NCBI GenBank assembly: GCA_015657535.1 | Contig: JADHZB010001995.1 | Coordinates: 3,641-67,640, forward strand | Direction: 5' to 3' | Origin: Nephromyces sp. MM_2019 | Lineage: Eukaryota; Apicomplexa; Aconoidasida; Nephromycida | DNA length: 64,000 nucleotides | Shown here: positions 46,410 to 58,413 of the stretch, one piece after another | How the letters are laid out: the number at the start of each line of letters is the position of its first letter | Position numbering within the stretch: position 1 is the first letter of the stretch | Position numbers and translations under genes: made by a program | Notes under the pieces: model-generated | Told to the model about the DNA's origin: nothing | Seen by the model: only the letters and a program-made list of their open reading frames with translations | Database searches by the model: none

Positions 46410-48024
46410 AATGGGTACGTCCTTATATACTTGTCGATGTTGTTATGAAGTTTAGATGTGTCTATAATTGTTGTGCAATTAGGCATATATAGAGATTTAT
46501 ATGCATATTTATGTTTTTATATATGTTTATGATGATAAGTATATATGTATATATTTTTAACAGGATGTATGTTTTTGTATGTATAATTGAAAATGCCAAT
46601 GTATATATGCTTGTGAGGTTGTATAGATCTGTATTTGCGAGTGCTTAAGCATGTGTTGTGATAGTGTACGAGCTGAACATATGTTGTGTTTTGTTATGAG
46701 TGAGTTGCGAATATATCTATATATATATATATATGGAGAAAGCTGCCAAAGTACTAACATTTGGTGTTTATTTTAGTTTCGTTACACATGCTTATCTAGT
46801 GCTGTCTGTCTAGATCAATTCTATACCTCAAAAATTTATAGCAGTTAAAGATAATCTATTCAAAACAGGTAGAAAACGTGGCACTGATAAAGAGTAGTAA
46901 AATCGTTTCTAAATTTAGTAAATTAATTATTATATTATTTGAGCCTAATTTGCTGTAGTATCTTAATATTCAAATTAAATATAAGATGCAAGTATAATAT
47001 GCACATATATACATTTAAGTAACATACAAACATGCAATTTTAAAAATTTTACAAGTACGAAAAAATCTAAAATAAGCAACAAGTCATATTAGTCATCTTT
47101 GTGTAACAAATGAATTATCACATAAAAACCCAAAAATATCAGCACTTAAAAGCAAATAATGAGCAATTGAAGTTAGTTTTTCGTAGACGGTTAACACACT
47201 TTACTAACTTAGTAATTAATTAGAAAATTTTCCAAAATGTGCAGACTTTACAAATTTTGTGCCAAACAATTAAACTTTTTTCATATTTATTCACACTTTT
47301 TATGCTATAATACTCTTAATATGAATTTCCAATATATATAATCACAGGATATAAGCTTTTTCATACAATAAACACAGATAAGTAAGTCGTAGATGAAGCT
47401 CAACAAAAAATACATCAGGAATGTAATTTAAAATATATATTAATACAGCTAATCTATAACGAATTCCATTTATTGGCATATATAATACTTTTAGATTAAA
47501 AGTTGTGGTATTAGTAGTAATGTATAGATTCAAACAAGCAGTATTGAAGAATAAATACCTTGGACCTTTATGAAATAACAAAATCTATAATAAGTTTCGT
47601 ATTTTAAAGTATATATTGTTAGTTTTGTGTGGATAGACTAATAAGAAGTCAAAAAGTAGGATTTTAATTAATTGAATTTAATATATATAGTCATATATTT
47701 ATATAAAATGTGTAACAATCAAAAAATTGAAATAGAGAAAAGTGAATAGTTTTGATTCATACTTTGAAGCTTGGAACGTTATCTAGTGACAAATTTTAAA
47801 TTTGTTTCTTGATTTTTTGCTTTTTCTAAAGCATAAGGTGACCGATAAATTGAAATTTTATATCACATTTAAATTTCATAAATTTCAGAGTTTGGATGTT
47901 AGATTGCATAGCTAATTCAAAAGGGTATTAAGTGTAGGTTAAATTAAAAGATATTTTGTATATGTAGATATAATTAAAAAATCATGTGTTTGAATTGAGT
48001 TCGAAAATTATCAAGGTGTAAAGG
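46410..48024. other. Intergenic region
   Basis: Contains the upstream region of the kinase gene and the 3' end of prefoldin 2. Small AT microsatellites occur near 46717-46732. A minus-strand open frame (47342-47581) has no recognisable features and is not called. Confidence 0.5.
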
Positions 48025-49240
48025 TCATGTTTTGGGTGCATTTTCTTCTGTCATTTTTTCCTTAAAGATTTCTTCATATCTATTGAAAAGTAAATGATTA
48101 TTCTAATTTGATATCAATTTTAAGCATACAATATGGAGTATAAACTGTAAAGTGAAAAAGGGTGATATAGGAATAATGAGTGGTTTTACTATCTACAAAA
48201 GCTACTATGATAAGAGGAATTCAAACCAGTTAGTATTACTTCATAAATAATTAAATATAAAAGTAATTAATATCATCCTATCATAATGAATTCATAGTAG
48301 TCGGATATACAAACCTGGTTGCTAACTTAGAGTAGTTTACTCTTAGTTTATCGGTTTCAGAGCTCATATTTTGAATTGCTTGATCAATCTAAGTTTATAT
48401 AATTTAGTTTTTATAATTAGGTTTTATAGGTGTTATATATATATATCATCTTATGAGTGAAAGTAGCAATTTTTAAAACTTGTACAAAAATAGAATAAAT
48501 AGTACGAGACCTTAGTAAAAAAGATTTCTAAATATATACAAATAAACTGGTGATATCTGTTCATATATAAGGGTATAATGATATATCAGAATTATCCTTA
48601 GTGCAACTGCATCAGAGAAAGCTTGAGTGTTTTGTTATTAAATGATAAGCTTCTCAAGTAACTTCGCAAGCATTTCTATGTGCGCAAAATAGTAGAAACC
48701 CCAACCCTGATTATGTTCAACAAGAAAACTATTCTATATAAGTGGAGAAATAGGGCATACCCATTCTTTGTGTTGGCGTAAGGCGGGTTTGACTTCCTCA
48801 ACTGTGTGTTCAATTAAAACTCCACCCATCATGCGAAAACATCTTCGATCAGATGGAGTTTCTTCAAGTGCTTCCAATACCAGTCTAAAGTCATTTTATA
48901 ACAGTCATATGTAAGGAGGAAGTGGTTATAAACTATTTATATTTTTATATACCTAGGTAGTTTATAGAGATTATGGAGGCTCTAGGTATTAATTTCTAAA
49001 ATGGAAATGTAACAAGAGCTGTTGAGATTCAGTAGTAATACAAAAAGGGAAGTGGTCAAAATGAGTATCCTTCAAATTGAATTTAAATGGATATGGATTT
49101 CACCTGTACTCAGATCTCTCCTGTTCAAGATCAGCCAGTTTATTCATGTAATTTTTTTCATCTTTTTCTATTTTTATAAGAGCTTGTTTCAAAAGTTCAG
49201 GAGAGGCTGTGTTGAGGTCAATTTTAGTAGTAGTCTCCAT
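48025..49240 (-). CDS. PFD2: Prefoldin subunit 2
   Basis: Prefoldin is a hexameric chaperone that delivers nascent actin and tubulin to the CCT chaperonin; subunit 2 is a beta-type subunit. Four short exons join in phase: 49240-49104, 48884-48761, 48388-48315 and 48079-48025, about 129 residues, the usual size. Exon 1 gives the N-terminal coiled-coil strand (KIEKDEKNYMNKLADLEQER). Exon 2 has the signature beta-hairpin region: LVLEALEETPSDRRCFRMMG then GVLIEHTVEEVKPAL. Exons 3-4 give the second coiled-coil strand (IDQAIQNMSSETDKLRVNYS, then YEEIFKEKM). The gene is too fragmented to be seen as a single open frame; it was identified from the FRMMGGVL motif. The ATG at 49240 is in the expected place. 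Confidence 0.92.
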
Positions 49241-50722
49241 CTTATGTATCTATTGGTCATCTAAAAGGTTTTAAAAGCGTAATAGTAACAGCTTACAAGA
49301 CACATCTAAATAAAGTATATAGGATAGAAATAGATAATTTTATCAGGTTTAGATACGTTTGTTAATCAAAATTTTTGTATTTATATTGTATTCGCCACGT
49401 GATGAAAATAGTAAAAGCATATGCGTTCTTTGAAGAGTGTACCCAGGGTTAATTCACAGGTTGATTGATCAAATTGTGAGTTAATACTCTTAAATAAGTC
49501 TGATCATAAGCAGGCGCTGAATTGAAATGTAATACATAGTGACAAAGCGCGTGATACTGTTTACAAGACACATATGCTGTTTATTACTCAATCTTGTGTA
49601 GTACAAGAATCGGAATATAAAAATCGTAGCTTGGGTGAGTTTAATCATCATAACGTATTTCTAGTTGCTCCAAAGCTATTTAAACCATTATATCAATTCG
49701 CATTTAGTTTCACAGCAACACGTGAAAAGTTGAAATTTATACATATGAATGCAAGCATCAAAAAAGTATGACTGTACAAACACATGAGCAATGAAACGTG
49801 TGCTAATATGAACAAAGATCACATATATATATACCTAAAGCATGTAAATTTTCCTCGGAGTCCTCCCTTAAACGAGAGTGATTAATTGCACTGGTCGTAT
49901 TTTCACCCGTCACTATTGCTTTTAGTACGAGCTAAAATTAAATTACTAACACTTTTTCGCAGTGACTTTACATAATTAAATGCTATACCTATTTTGCATA
50001 TTTGTTTTGATATAACCTTACGAAGTTATGATTTCTAACTAAAGTACTTGACGGATTATACACAGATTATTGTTTGAAGTTATCACAAACAGCCTTTAAC
50101 TCCTAAATCCTATCTTTGATGCTGCTCTAGAGTTATCCAAATTAAGTTTTCTTATTAGTTTTATTTCGAAATTGAATTCCAAAACTTAAGCCCGTAGTCA
50201 AGTTATAGGTTAAAATTAAAAAGCTAAGGCTTAAGTTGTAAAAGCTTTGTTTTAGAAAGAATGAATAATATATAGAGAGTCTTGGGAATATTTTTTGGGT
50301 ATTTTGTTGATAGTGAATGGAAGTTGTGTAAACTAGAAAATGTTCGATATGTACGATTAAACGAAGATTTGATTTGGCTTAAACGAGTTATGGAAAGTTT
50401 TAGTAATAAGTTTAGAGTTATTAGGTTTAAGTATGAAATAAATGTATTCATTAAATAATTTGATTTAGTTAACCTTTGTAGTAATGTACTGAAATTTTTT
50501 AGGAATAAAAAGATATATACTAGAGTGCGATCATAGCAACATAATTCAAAAATTGAGTTTTAGTTTACAAAATTAAAAATTTCTTATGTCAGTGTTAAAG
50601 ATTTTTAGTTTAGTGAGATTAATGTTGTTAAATTTAATAAAAAGTGGATCTTTAAAAGTAATAATTATTGGGGTTTTTATAATTCAGGAGCAAAAGTGTT
50701 CTCAGCTGACAGCTTTAAGTTA
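49241..50722. other. Intergenic region with a possible short gene
   Basis: This lies between prefoldin 2 and the nucleotide-sugar transporter 3' end. Apart from the exon pair described at 49641-49931, nothing is supported. Open frames at 49574-49771 (plus) and 50224-50451 (minus) lack any family resemblance. Confidence 0.5.
49641..49931 (-). CDS. Possible 3' exon pair of a small unidentified gene
   Basis: Two phase-compatible minus-strand blocks with good splice borders: 49931-49835 (acceptor TTTTAG, donor GTATAT) and 49675-49641 ending in TAA. Together they encode about 43 residues with an acidic, helical composition (INHSRLREDSEENL, LEQLEIRYDD). No upstream exon could be fixed. An 11-nt first exon (ATGCAAAATAG near 50005) could join to an internal acceptor in phase, giving a 33-residue product. 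The family is not recognised, and chance is a real possibility. Confidence 0.3.
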
Positions 50723-51910
50723 TTATATTTGTTTTCTGTAATTGTTTTTGTTCTTTGCATTTGTTTCCAAAGTGTTTAGTAATTTATCAGACTCATCAGG
50801 TAATTCATTTGGGTAAACTGTCTTAGGTTTTTGTTCACTCACTCTTAATGATCCGTACCATGCTGATCCAAAGGTAGTGAGAACAATTCCAACAAGTGAG
50901 CTTATAGTGATTGGGTCACCCAGGAGGATCCCAATCATTGATTGAACACATGATTTAGCAACTCCTATTATGTTAAATGTTACAGGTGATGTGCTTTCTA
51001 TTACCAAGTATGTAAAGAAATTAAGGGAAGTGGCCAAAATACCTGGGATAAAAAGAGAAATGTTATATCAAAAGAGCTGCTAGTGGGATTGTAAAGTTGA
51101 AAATGATAGATTTTTTCTTTATTTAAAGATATTTTAACATAGATCTAAAGTACCAGATAAAAAAAGAGACACCCACGTGTGCCAAAATTTGGGGTCATGG
51201 ATTTCAAGTGGGAGCTCATGAAAGGATTTGGACTCCCCAAGTAGAAAAATAATTGGAAATAGCATCATATTCGAAGTTGTGAGGTTTATGCCTATAGAGT
51301 GAATTGTTTCGTATTGTGAAGCCTTTATGGCCCTTTTAATAGATACGTTATACATTCCTTGGCAAAATGAGCTGAGAGCGCCGAATAAACTACCCAAAGG
51401 AACAAGGGTAGTTATATCCATAGAGCCGATTAAGAACCCAATAGCTTGAATGGCGCAAGCAATTAGTATTCGATAGCTGAAGCTTTGATTTAGTAATATT
51501 TTTGAAAACAAGATAGTCCAAAATATTGTAAGGCACCTTGCAGTTTGATAAGTAGAAATAAGCGCATGCCTTAATGCTATATTAGAGCATAGAACCATCC
51601 CTACAAAACTAAATGAAACAGGCAGATGAGCCGAAAAAGAGTTCATTGAGAGTGGTGCAGTCTTAACCGTGTATGGGGAGAAAGAAGTCCTAGAAAATAA
51701 GTAAAGACTCCAGTAAATAAGAGTCCCAATGCATTGTTGAAACCAAGTGATAAATATAGGCCATTGAAATATCTCTGTGAACAACAAACGGTTCAAGAAT
51801 ACTATTACAAGAGAAGTTGTAGCATAGCTTGCTCCTACAAAGAATGTATAAGTAGCAGATGTTGTAATTTGGTTATCATGAGGATCTTTGTAGATCTTGG
51901 GGTTCACCAT
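50723..51910 (-). CDS. GDP-fucose transporter-like nucleotide-sugar transporter (SLC35 family)
   Basis: A Golgi/ER nucleotide-sugar antiporter of the drug/metabolite superfamily. Two exons (51910-51154 and 51042-50723) join in phase to about 358 residues, with about ten hydrophobic segments. Markers that favour the GDP-fucose (SLC35C1) branch are FLNRLLFTEIFQWPIFITWF, QQCIGTLIYW, LPVSFSFVGMVLCSNIAL, the YQTARCLTIFWTILFSKILL motif, LGSLFGALSSFCQGMYNVSI and the final SPVTFNIIGVAKSCVQSMIG. Substrate assignment is by family resemblance; a GDP-mannose or other sugar substrate is possible. The tail after about residue 320 is hydrophilic and basic, facing the cytosol. The ATG at 51910 is the first in frame. 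The single intron falls between the seventh and eighth membrane segments. Confidence 0.85.
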
Positions 51911-53073
51911 TTTTTTGTAACAAGGAAATATTTTATGAGTATTGGGATTTGCTTATTCTATCTTGAAAATTCCCTTTATCTCTGTGTAGCACAGGTAATG
52001 CATTAAACTAATAGAGGTTGTTAATTAAATTAGCTTAGATATGTGATAGCCAAAGCGAGGCAACTGCATGAAGAGCCTCAAAGACCAATATGTTATGATA
52101 AATTTAGAATTATCAGCCTTACACCTTTCCCTTTATCAAGTTCTGCGAGTTCTATTATTTTTTTTGTCTAGTTTTCTTTCATCCAAGAAATTTTTAAATA
52201 ATATTACAGGAGTAAGCTTAATCTATTCTCATATAATTTTTTAAATAGCATTCATCAATCTAAAACTCAGAAATAAAAAATACTTATATTGCTGCAAAAT
52301 TGAAACAAAAATCATCTACAGATCTTACAACATAAGAGAGGAGTTTACAACTAAATTTGCCTATATTATATCTTTTTTAAGTAAGTCTGTGATAGTTTTC
52401 AATATTGCTGTGTTAGTAATGCCATTCTGTCTTAAGCCTACTGAAGCAATCTATAAAATGTCTCTAAATTCAAAATCTGATTTTATTCATAAATAAGAAC
52501 TGTAAAACCCCACTTTTTCTTGGATGTTTAGATTCTTAGGATAAATTTTTTATCAGGATAAAATAAATTGCTACAGTATACTAATCATTTAAACAAATCT
52601 AATTGAAAATTTACCAACATTTGGTTTATAAAAAATACCAGTTTAGATATTACAGAAAATTTTTGTGAGAGACCTTCAAATAAAATTATATATCATGTTA
52701 TGACCTTAATCAAATAACTGGAATCAAAAATTTTCATATATATTTAATATTAGCGTAGCTGTACTTCTATTTATTTCTTATAAGAGTTCCTTTTGTTATA
52801 GCCAATTAATGATGCTTAAACATCTATTGGGCTTTTCTTAAGGTTAGATTATTATTAATTTTCATGGTAACTTTTGATTCTTGTGTAAGTTAGTTTTGCA
52901 GTTTAAATTTATCATTCACATTTGTAAAGAGTTTAAGTGAGAAATTTATGGTTCTATATAAGTAAACTAAGCCACAGATGAGATATGAGATTTATCAAAA
53001 AGCTCAAATGAAGCTAACTTCTGTTCATTATAATATGGTTGATCCTCAAGAAAAAGTTAAGTTTTCTTATTTA
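51911..53073. other. Intergenic region
   Basis: About 1.2 kb between two minus-strand genes. A short coding-like patch on the minus strand near 52040-52115 could not be tied to splice sites. Nothing else was recognised. Confidence 0.5.
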
Positions 53074-54072
53074 TCAAAAAACAGGGATAGGTGGGAAATT
53101 GTACATATCGAAGAGAAAATTATTCCACATCAACCAGTCAGTATATGAGTTTGACAAGTAATTAATTATTAAAAAAACGGTTCTGAGTAAAATAGTTTTA
53201 GCTTGATTTTTAATCAAATTTTTGAATTTAATTTTTTCAATTAATTCAAATGATTCAGTTAAAAAACTACCTTCAATTTTACGTAGATTAGCAATTTCTT
53301 CAAGATTGTGTAAAAATGAATCAATATTATATTTTATCACGAGGTTATGATCGTCAACTTTAGGGTAGATTTGGGAAAACTGTTTTCTAACAATTTCTTT
53401 ATAAAAATAAAGATATCGTCTTATCAGTTGTCGAGAGTTTTGTGGAAAATCTTCTTCACTACCCAAAAAACTACTAAATTCTGATTTGAATTGTTGTAAC
53501 AAGTTCTTAGATAGTAAATTCAGATATAATGATATAAGGTTGTTGGTGTAGGTAATGTGATCGGAATCAAACTTAATAAAAGGTAGGATCTGGCGGATTT
53601 GGCTACCAATATATGCAAGCTGATTCTCAGTTGTTATAGTTGTGTTCCTGTTTAATGGATGAGAAACTAAACAAAACAAGCTTTTAGAAAAAAAGTTGGA
53701 AGGTATATCCGTTAATCCCACTATTTTAAGGTTTACTTGGTTGTTTTGAATTAGATTAGTCATGATTCCAGTTCCATTAGTAGTTTTATATAATATAGAT
53801 TTGAGTGAATTGTTATAATGATTTATTAATTCGAAAGATGCCAGGTTATCCGTGCATTCTAATTTCTGTTTCAAAAGGATAGAATCTAAATTGAGACTTT
53901 CTAATGGTATTTGCCTTATACGAGGCCTATTAAGATCATTTAAAAAGGAAGAGGATAGCAGTTCTCTGTGTATAATGTTTAAAAAATGTTTACTCTCCGC
54001 CAATTTGAAAGATTTGGTAAATACCATTAATAGTGAAATAGTAAAAAGTCCCATATGATACTTCTTCCTCAT
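53074..54072 (-). CDS. Secreted or vesicular orphan protein
   Basis: A single-exon gene of 332 residues with no family I recognise. The N-terminus (MRKKYHMGLFTISLLMVFTK) is a typical signal peptide: basic start, hydrophobic core, likely cleavage around residue 22-28. The mature part is mostly helical, rich in Leu, Asn, Ser and Phe, with few cysteines (about four). A hydrophobic stretch near the C-terminus (ILLRTVFLIINYLSN) could be a membrane helix, but a helical bundle is as likely. Candidate roles are secretory-organelle, surface or exported protein; none can be chosen from sequence. The ATG at 54072 is well placed and there are no in-frame stops, so the gene itself is credible. Confidence 0.7.
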   Translation of the reverse strand: MRKKYHMGLFTISLLMVFTKSFKLAESKHFLNIIHRELLSSSFLNDLNRPRIRQIPLESLNLDSILLKQKLECTDNLASFELINHYNNSLKSILYKTTNGTGIMTNLIQNNQVNLKIVGLTDIPSNFFSKSLFCLVSHPLNRNTTITTENQLAYIGSQIRQILPFIKFDSDHITYTNNLISLYLNLLSKNLLQQFKSEFSSFLGSEEDFPQNSRQLIRRYLYFYKEIVRKQFSQIYPKVDDHNLVIKYNIDSFLHNLEEIANLRKIEGSFLTESFELIEKIKFKNLIKNQAKTILLRTVFLIINYLSNSYTDWLMWNNFLFDMYNFPPIPVF

Positions 54073-54910
54073 GTTTAGGCAGTACTTTCTTCATCTTTGA
54101 GGAGGATGCTATAAATAGAACTTGCGAGTTAAGAAGTTACATGAGCACCGACTATAGATGATTCTCATATAAAACTGTTAACACATGACTAAAAGTTTCA
54201 GCTAAGTAGAATTTAATTAACTTATTCAATTTTAGTTTAAAATATAGGTTGTAAAAATCTAAGCCATAAAATCCTGATTATTCCACTATAACCACAAGTT
54301 TGATTTTTTGGAAAGTAATTTTTAGTAATTCTTTGGGCTATTATAATTACTATCTGTGATTTACGCACGAGATGTTGAATTTAAAATGTATTAATGATTA
54401 ATAACTAATTCAATTTATCACCTTTCTCATGCAGTCACTTAGTAATAATAAATAGTACAAGCTATGGTTACTGAAATTGCTAAATCTTACTATTTAATCC
54501 ACTATTTATCCTTGCTAGCTTCTATTGGAGTTGTGAGTCTACTATAAGTATGCAAAGAATCATCCAGTGTTTTTACAAAACTCAATTCGCAGCATTTTTG
54601 ATAATTAATTGATTCAAATACAAAATGTGATTTTATGAGATTAAAAGTAATTATAAAACTTTCAAATTTGATAAGTTTTGCAAAAAGCAATGAAAACTTT
54701 TTTCTATTTAGTTGTTAGTTTTAAACTATTTCTAGTAGAAAAATAAAGCTTTTTCGTATTGTTTTTGTGATTCGTTTACTTATAGGCATAATAGCAAAAG
54801 CCACTGCGTTATCCAAAATATTCTCCTTACATTCCAAAGAAATGGAAATTCTGTTTTATTGTATATCCAAAGTTTATCAAATATCCATACTCACTAAATA
54901 AGGGACGTTT
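54073..54910. other. Intergenic region
   Basis: About 0.8 kb between the orphan secreted gene and the small CGMC gene. A 62-codon minus-strand open frame (54502-54690) has no supporting features. Confidence 0.5.
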
Positions 54911-55546
54911 CTAACACATCCCGCACCACTTCTTCCTTTTTTCTGTTTTTGCAGGGCTATTTGGCATTGCGTTAGCAGCAGAATAAGTTGGGTTAATCAT
55001 CCCATGAGAGCCAGCATAAATCATCCCTGGTGCTTGAAAACCACCTGCATAGGCCCCTGGATTATTTTGCATATAATAACTGGCTGGCATATTCTGAAAA
55101 AATTTAACATTTTCAAAACAGTTATACTTCAAATGGATATTTTAACTACATATACACATTATTCTAAAAAATATTTGATAATTTCCAACAGAAATCTAGT
55201 AAATTAAAGATTTATTATTATATATAATAAAAATTAAGTAACAAAATATTTCTAAAATTATCAACTTTTTTTTCTAACTTACTGCATAAGCTTGTTGAAT
55301 TTGGGCCTCTGGGCTCATTTCATAATTTTGAGCAGCCATAAATCCCGGTGCAACAGCCATCTGGCCAGTCATATCCATATACGTTTGGTCTTGCATCCCC
55401 GTGTCATATTGAGTATACTGTGGTGACATCATTGAGAAACCTGGAGACATTGAATAGCCAGATTGGGCCATTGGAGCAAAGTTTCCTCCCATATAGCTCA
55501 TATTTTTATGCGTTGATGACATTGCTGCTGATTCCTCCTTTTCCAT
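54911..55546 (-). CDS. Small Met/Tyr/Gly/Pro-rich protein with lipidation-type C-terminus
   Basis: Two exons (55546-55283 and 55093-54911) join in phase to 148 residues. The composition is unusual: Met, Tyr, Gly, Ala, Gln and Pro dominate, with motifs such as YSMSPGFSMMSPQY, MDMTGQMAVAPGFM and GGFQAPGMIYAGSHGMI. The chain is low in charge until the C-terminus, which ends in a Lys/Arg cluster followed by WCGMC. A basic patch beside terminal cysteines is typical of S-acylated or prenylated membrane-attached proteins; the last four residues loosely resemble a CaaX box but with Cys as the final residue. The protein is probably disordered and membrane- or pellicle-associated. No family is recognised. 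The clean phase-0 junction supports the two-exon model. Confidence 0.72.
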
Positions 55547-57630
55547 TGTGAACTATTAAACTTGGAAAAAATTTTAAACAAGTAGTTTTATAAACTAATG
55601 GTAATTTGAAAATAATCAAAATTTAATTGAAAATTTTGTATATTGGTCAAACAAATGGACTTTTAGCTTGATAAATAATTGTGAGGAATGAAATTTCTAA
55701 AAAGAATTCCCTTTTTACGGTTATCCTTGAATTAACTTGAAACTTGAATAATGTTAAAGTGTAGTTAAATAGAAAAATTTCAAGGCTTCACGGCTTTGAT
55801 TTATGATTGAAATTTTTTCCTAAAAAAGGATTGGAAAGTCCAATTTAAGAAAATTTTTAAATTTTTGATAATTATTACAAATTGAATTAAGTTTGATTTG
55901 TTGTTATAGATGGAAATATTATTAGAAATTTAATAAAATTTCTAGTTGTAAAAAAACCTTGAGCACCCAATCATTGCATTTGCTATGTATCTCCTTAAAG
56001 TAGTTATGAAATTTGTTTATAATTAACTTGGGATCTAAAATATTTATAATACGCTTGAAGAACATGTTTGACTAGAGAAACTCAAAACGTAAATGAGTAA
56101 GTATGAAACAATAAAAATTCTTATTAGATAGGGTTTTCAAAAAAGATTAGCCAAGTCTAAGTAATGTAATGTGAGATAATCAAGATAGAATTTTTAATTT
56201 AAACTTATATTTTCTCGATTGTTTCGGTTTTAGGAGTTTTTAATTTTTATAATCTCTTTATGCGAAATTAGTTAAAAACCAAATTAAAAATTTTTCTTGC
56301 TTTAATTTACTCTCATGAGCATTCCAAAAACATACATTGATGCTTATATAACTAAGAACAGTTACAAGAACAAAAGTAAATCAATATTTAGTTATTAATG
56401 GGCTCACTTAAAAAATTATATATATATTTCTGTATAATCAATTTATGTGATTTGTTACAAAAGATTGGTCCAAACCTTAATAAATTATCTAACCTTGTAA
56501 ATTTATGTTGTAACTAACTTCATTAATTTCACTATAAAGTATGTAACTTTTCTGGTATATTATGCAGTTGTATAAGCAAAAATCTTAATTCCAAATTGGT
56601 ATGCAAGCAATAATTTATTTTAGGACCTAATTAGCATACTTAGTTTTATTACGTTTCAATTTTGAAGTTTGTTGGGATATGGGATGTATGTAAATTGCTT
56701 AATTCTTACAAGAAACTTCGTACCCTTGTTGTGAATCTAAACAAGCCTCTAATTTTTCATATTTGCATAATTACAAAATGTAAATTTGTTGCCAGTGATG
56801 CTGTCAAAAAGTATTAGTTATCAGCCAACAGCTGTTAACAAGTCCAAGACACTTAATTTCTTAGAGATGTATTTTTAATTATTGCTCAAAACAATAACTT
56901 AGAAAATTTCTCATTTGCTATTAAGATAGATTAACTTTACCCTCCTTGGTTGTATATACAATTGCTATTTAGATATGAGATTGATTGATATCATCTGTTT
57001 TATGAACTCGTAAGCTTGCCTGAATAATTTTTTCTGAATCTATTCTACCCAGAGTGGAAAATTATTTTAGAAGCTAATTATTAACAATAAAGTTTTTCTT
57101 CGAATAAAATTTTGAAGGCTTTAAATTTTACATTGCATACTCTCCCAGTATTTATATAACTAATTTATCATTGGGAAAAAGCCATTTGTATTTATAAACC
57201 CATAAAATCACACTTAAAATAGTTTAAATACTATTTTAAACATCCATCGTTTAATTAATCAATTCAGCCAAGAAATCATATTTATAAGAATTCAAAAAAC
57301 ACTTCAAATAATTTGGAGCACAAGTCTCCAACTAATCTAAATTGGTTTATCTAGGACTTAAGGAAAAGTAATTTTATAATTCAAGACCTTTCTATTTGAA
57401 AATATATGGAAGAGTTTAATTTATTTCTACACAACAGCTATTAGACTAAAAACTTGCTCTTCAAAATTGAGGCAACCTTTTTAGTTTTAGTTTAAGTAGT
57501 TCAAAAGGAAGCAGATACAGAGAATAAAGTCCAGACCACCCCTACAAGTTTTTTTAGGCACATATATTTTCATTCGGATCTCAATATAATTTCAAAAAAG
57601 ATAATCGATAAAAGCCTTCCTATTCTTCAC
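55547..57630. other. Intergenic region (divergent promoters)
   Basis: About 2.1 kb between the small CGMC gene (minus) and the RRM gene (plus). No coding exon, RNA gene or clear repeat was recognised. Confidence 0.55.
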
Positions 57631-58413
57631 ATGGAAAATTATAGCATAGAAATGTCTTTCAATATCAATTGTTGCGAATCATTTTACCAAATTGATGAGA
57701 AATCGCACCAAGATACAAAAGTGATAGGACCAGATTCAAAAGGAAAAATAGACGAGGCTGCCAAGGAGGCAGCTCAATTGATTTTTTTTGCACCTACAGC
57801 AGATTTTCAAGAAAACATTTTGGAAAGTGCTTTTTTAAATGAAGGCTTTGATGCTATATCCAAGGTTTCCAAGATAAATTGTAATTTAGCAAAAATGCAA
57901 GTTTCTAGTTTTCATAAAGCAATTGATATAATTTCTTCTTTTCATGACAAACAAATCAGGGTAAATCAGCAGCAACCACCACTATTAACCTTATCTTCAA
58001 ATGAGTCTATAAAACTTTGTGAACTTCTTTTAGGCGATTTAAATCTTAAGCAAGTCTCCCAACCTAAAAGCTTGAAAAAGGAATATAATCAGAACAAATC
58101 ATACAAGGGTAATTTAAATGTTATTACTAGTGGTAACGGTATCAATGTAAACACACGACCTGTAGAAGTTATAATAGAGAAGATCCCTAATGGAGTAGAT
58201 ATGAATGATCTTTTGAGCGTCTTCTCAAGGTGTGGCCGTGTTGAAGGAATTAAAGCATATCAAAGATCGAGCGATGACAATCTAAATAGCGCATCACTAA
58301 CTTATAGTAATATTAGTATGGCTCAAAAAGCAATTCGGTATTTTGATGGTAAATTTAGGATGAATGAAAGCACAATACCATTAAGTGTACGAATAATAAA
58401 TGAATCAAAGTAG
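57631..58413 (+). CDS. RNA-binding protein with one C-terminal RRM
   Basis: A single exon of 260 residues. The C-terminal 80 residues (about 177-258) form an RNA recognition motif: RNP2-like strand VEVIIEKIP, first helix MNDLLSVFSRCGRVEGIKAY, RNP1-like strand LNSASLTYSN, second helix MAQKAIRYFDGKF, and final strand IPLSVRII. The RNP1 lacks the usual aromatic pair (there is only a Tyr), so RNA contacts may be altered or it may bind protein. The N-terminal 175 residues are unrecognised, with helical patches (IDEAAKEAAQLIFFAP, ICELLLGD-like) and a Lys/Asn linker. The architecture recalls mRNA export or splicing adaptors, but no specific one is assigned. The ATG at 57631 is in frame with no upstream coding extension. 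Confidence 0.8.
   Translation: MENYSIEMSFNINCCESFYQIDEKSHQDTKVIGPDSKGKIDEAAKEAAQLIFFAPTADFQENILESAFLNEGFDAISKVSKINCNLAKMQVSSFHKAIDIISSFHDKQIRVNQQQPPLLTLSSNESIKLCELLLGDLNLKQVSQPKSLKKEYNQNKSYKGNLNVITSGNGINVNTRPVEVIIEKIPNGVDMNDLLSVFSRCGRVEGIKAYQRSSDDNLNSASLTYSNISMAQKAIRYFDGKFRMNESTIPLSVRIINESK

Noticed and set aside
47342..47581. 79-codon minus-strand open frame
   Set aside because: No recognisable domain and no conserved features; probably chance.
50224..50451. 75-codon minus-strand open frame resembling a targeting peptide
   Set aside because: Ser/Leu/Lys-rich low-complexity sequence with no phase-compatible join to the exon pair at 49641-49931.
54502..54690. 62-codon minus-strand open frame upstream of the secreted orphan
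   Set aside because: It does not join in phase to the gene at 54072 and lacks independent support.
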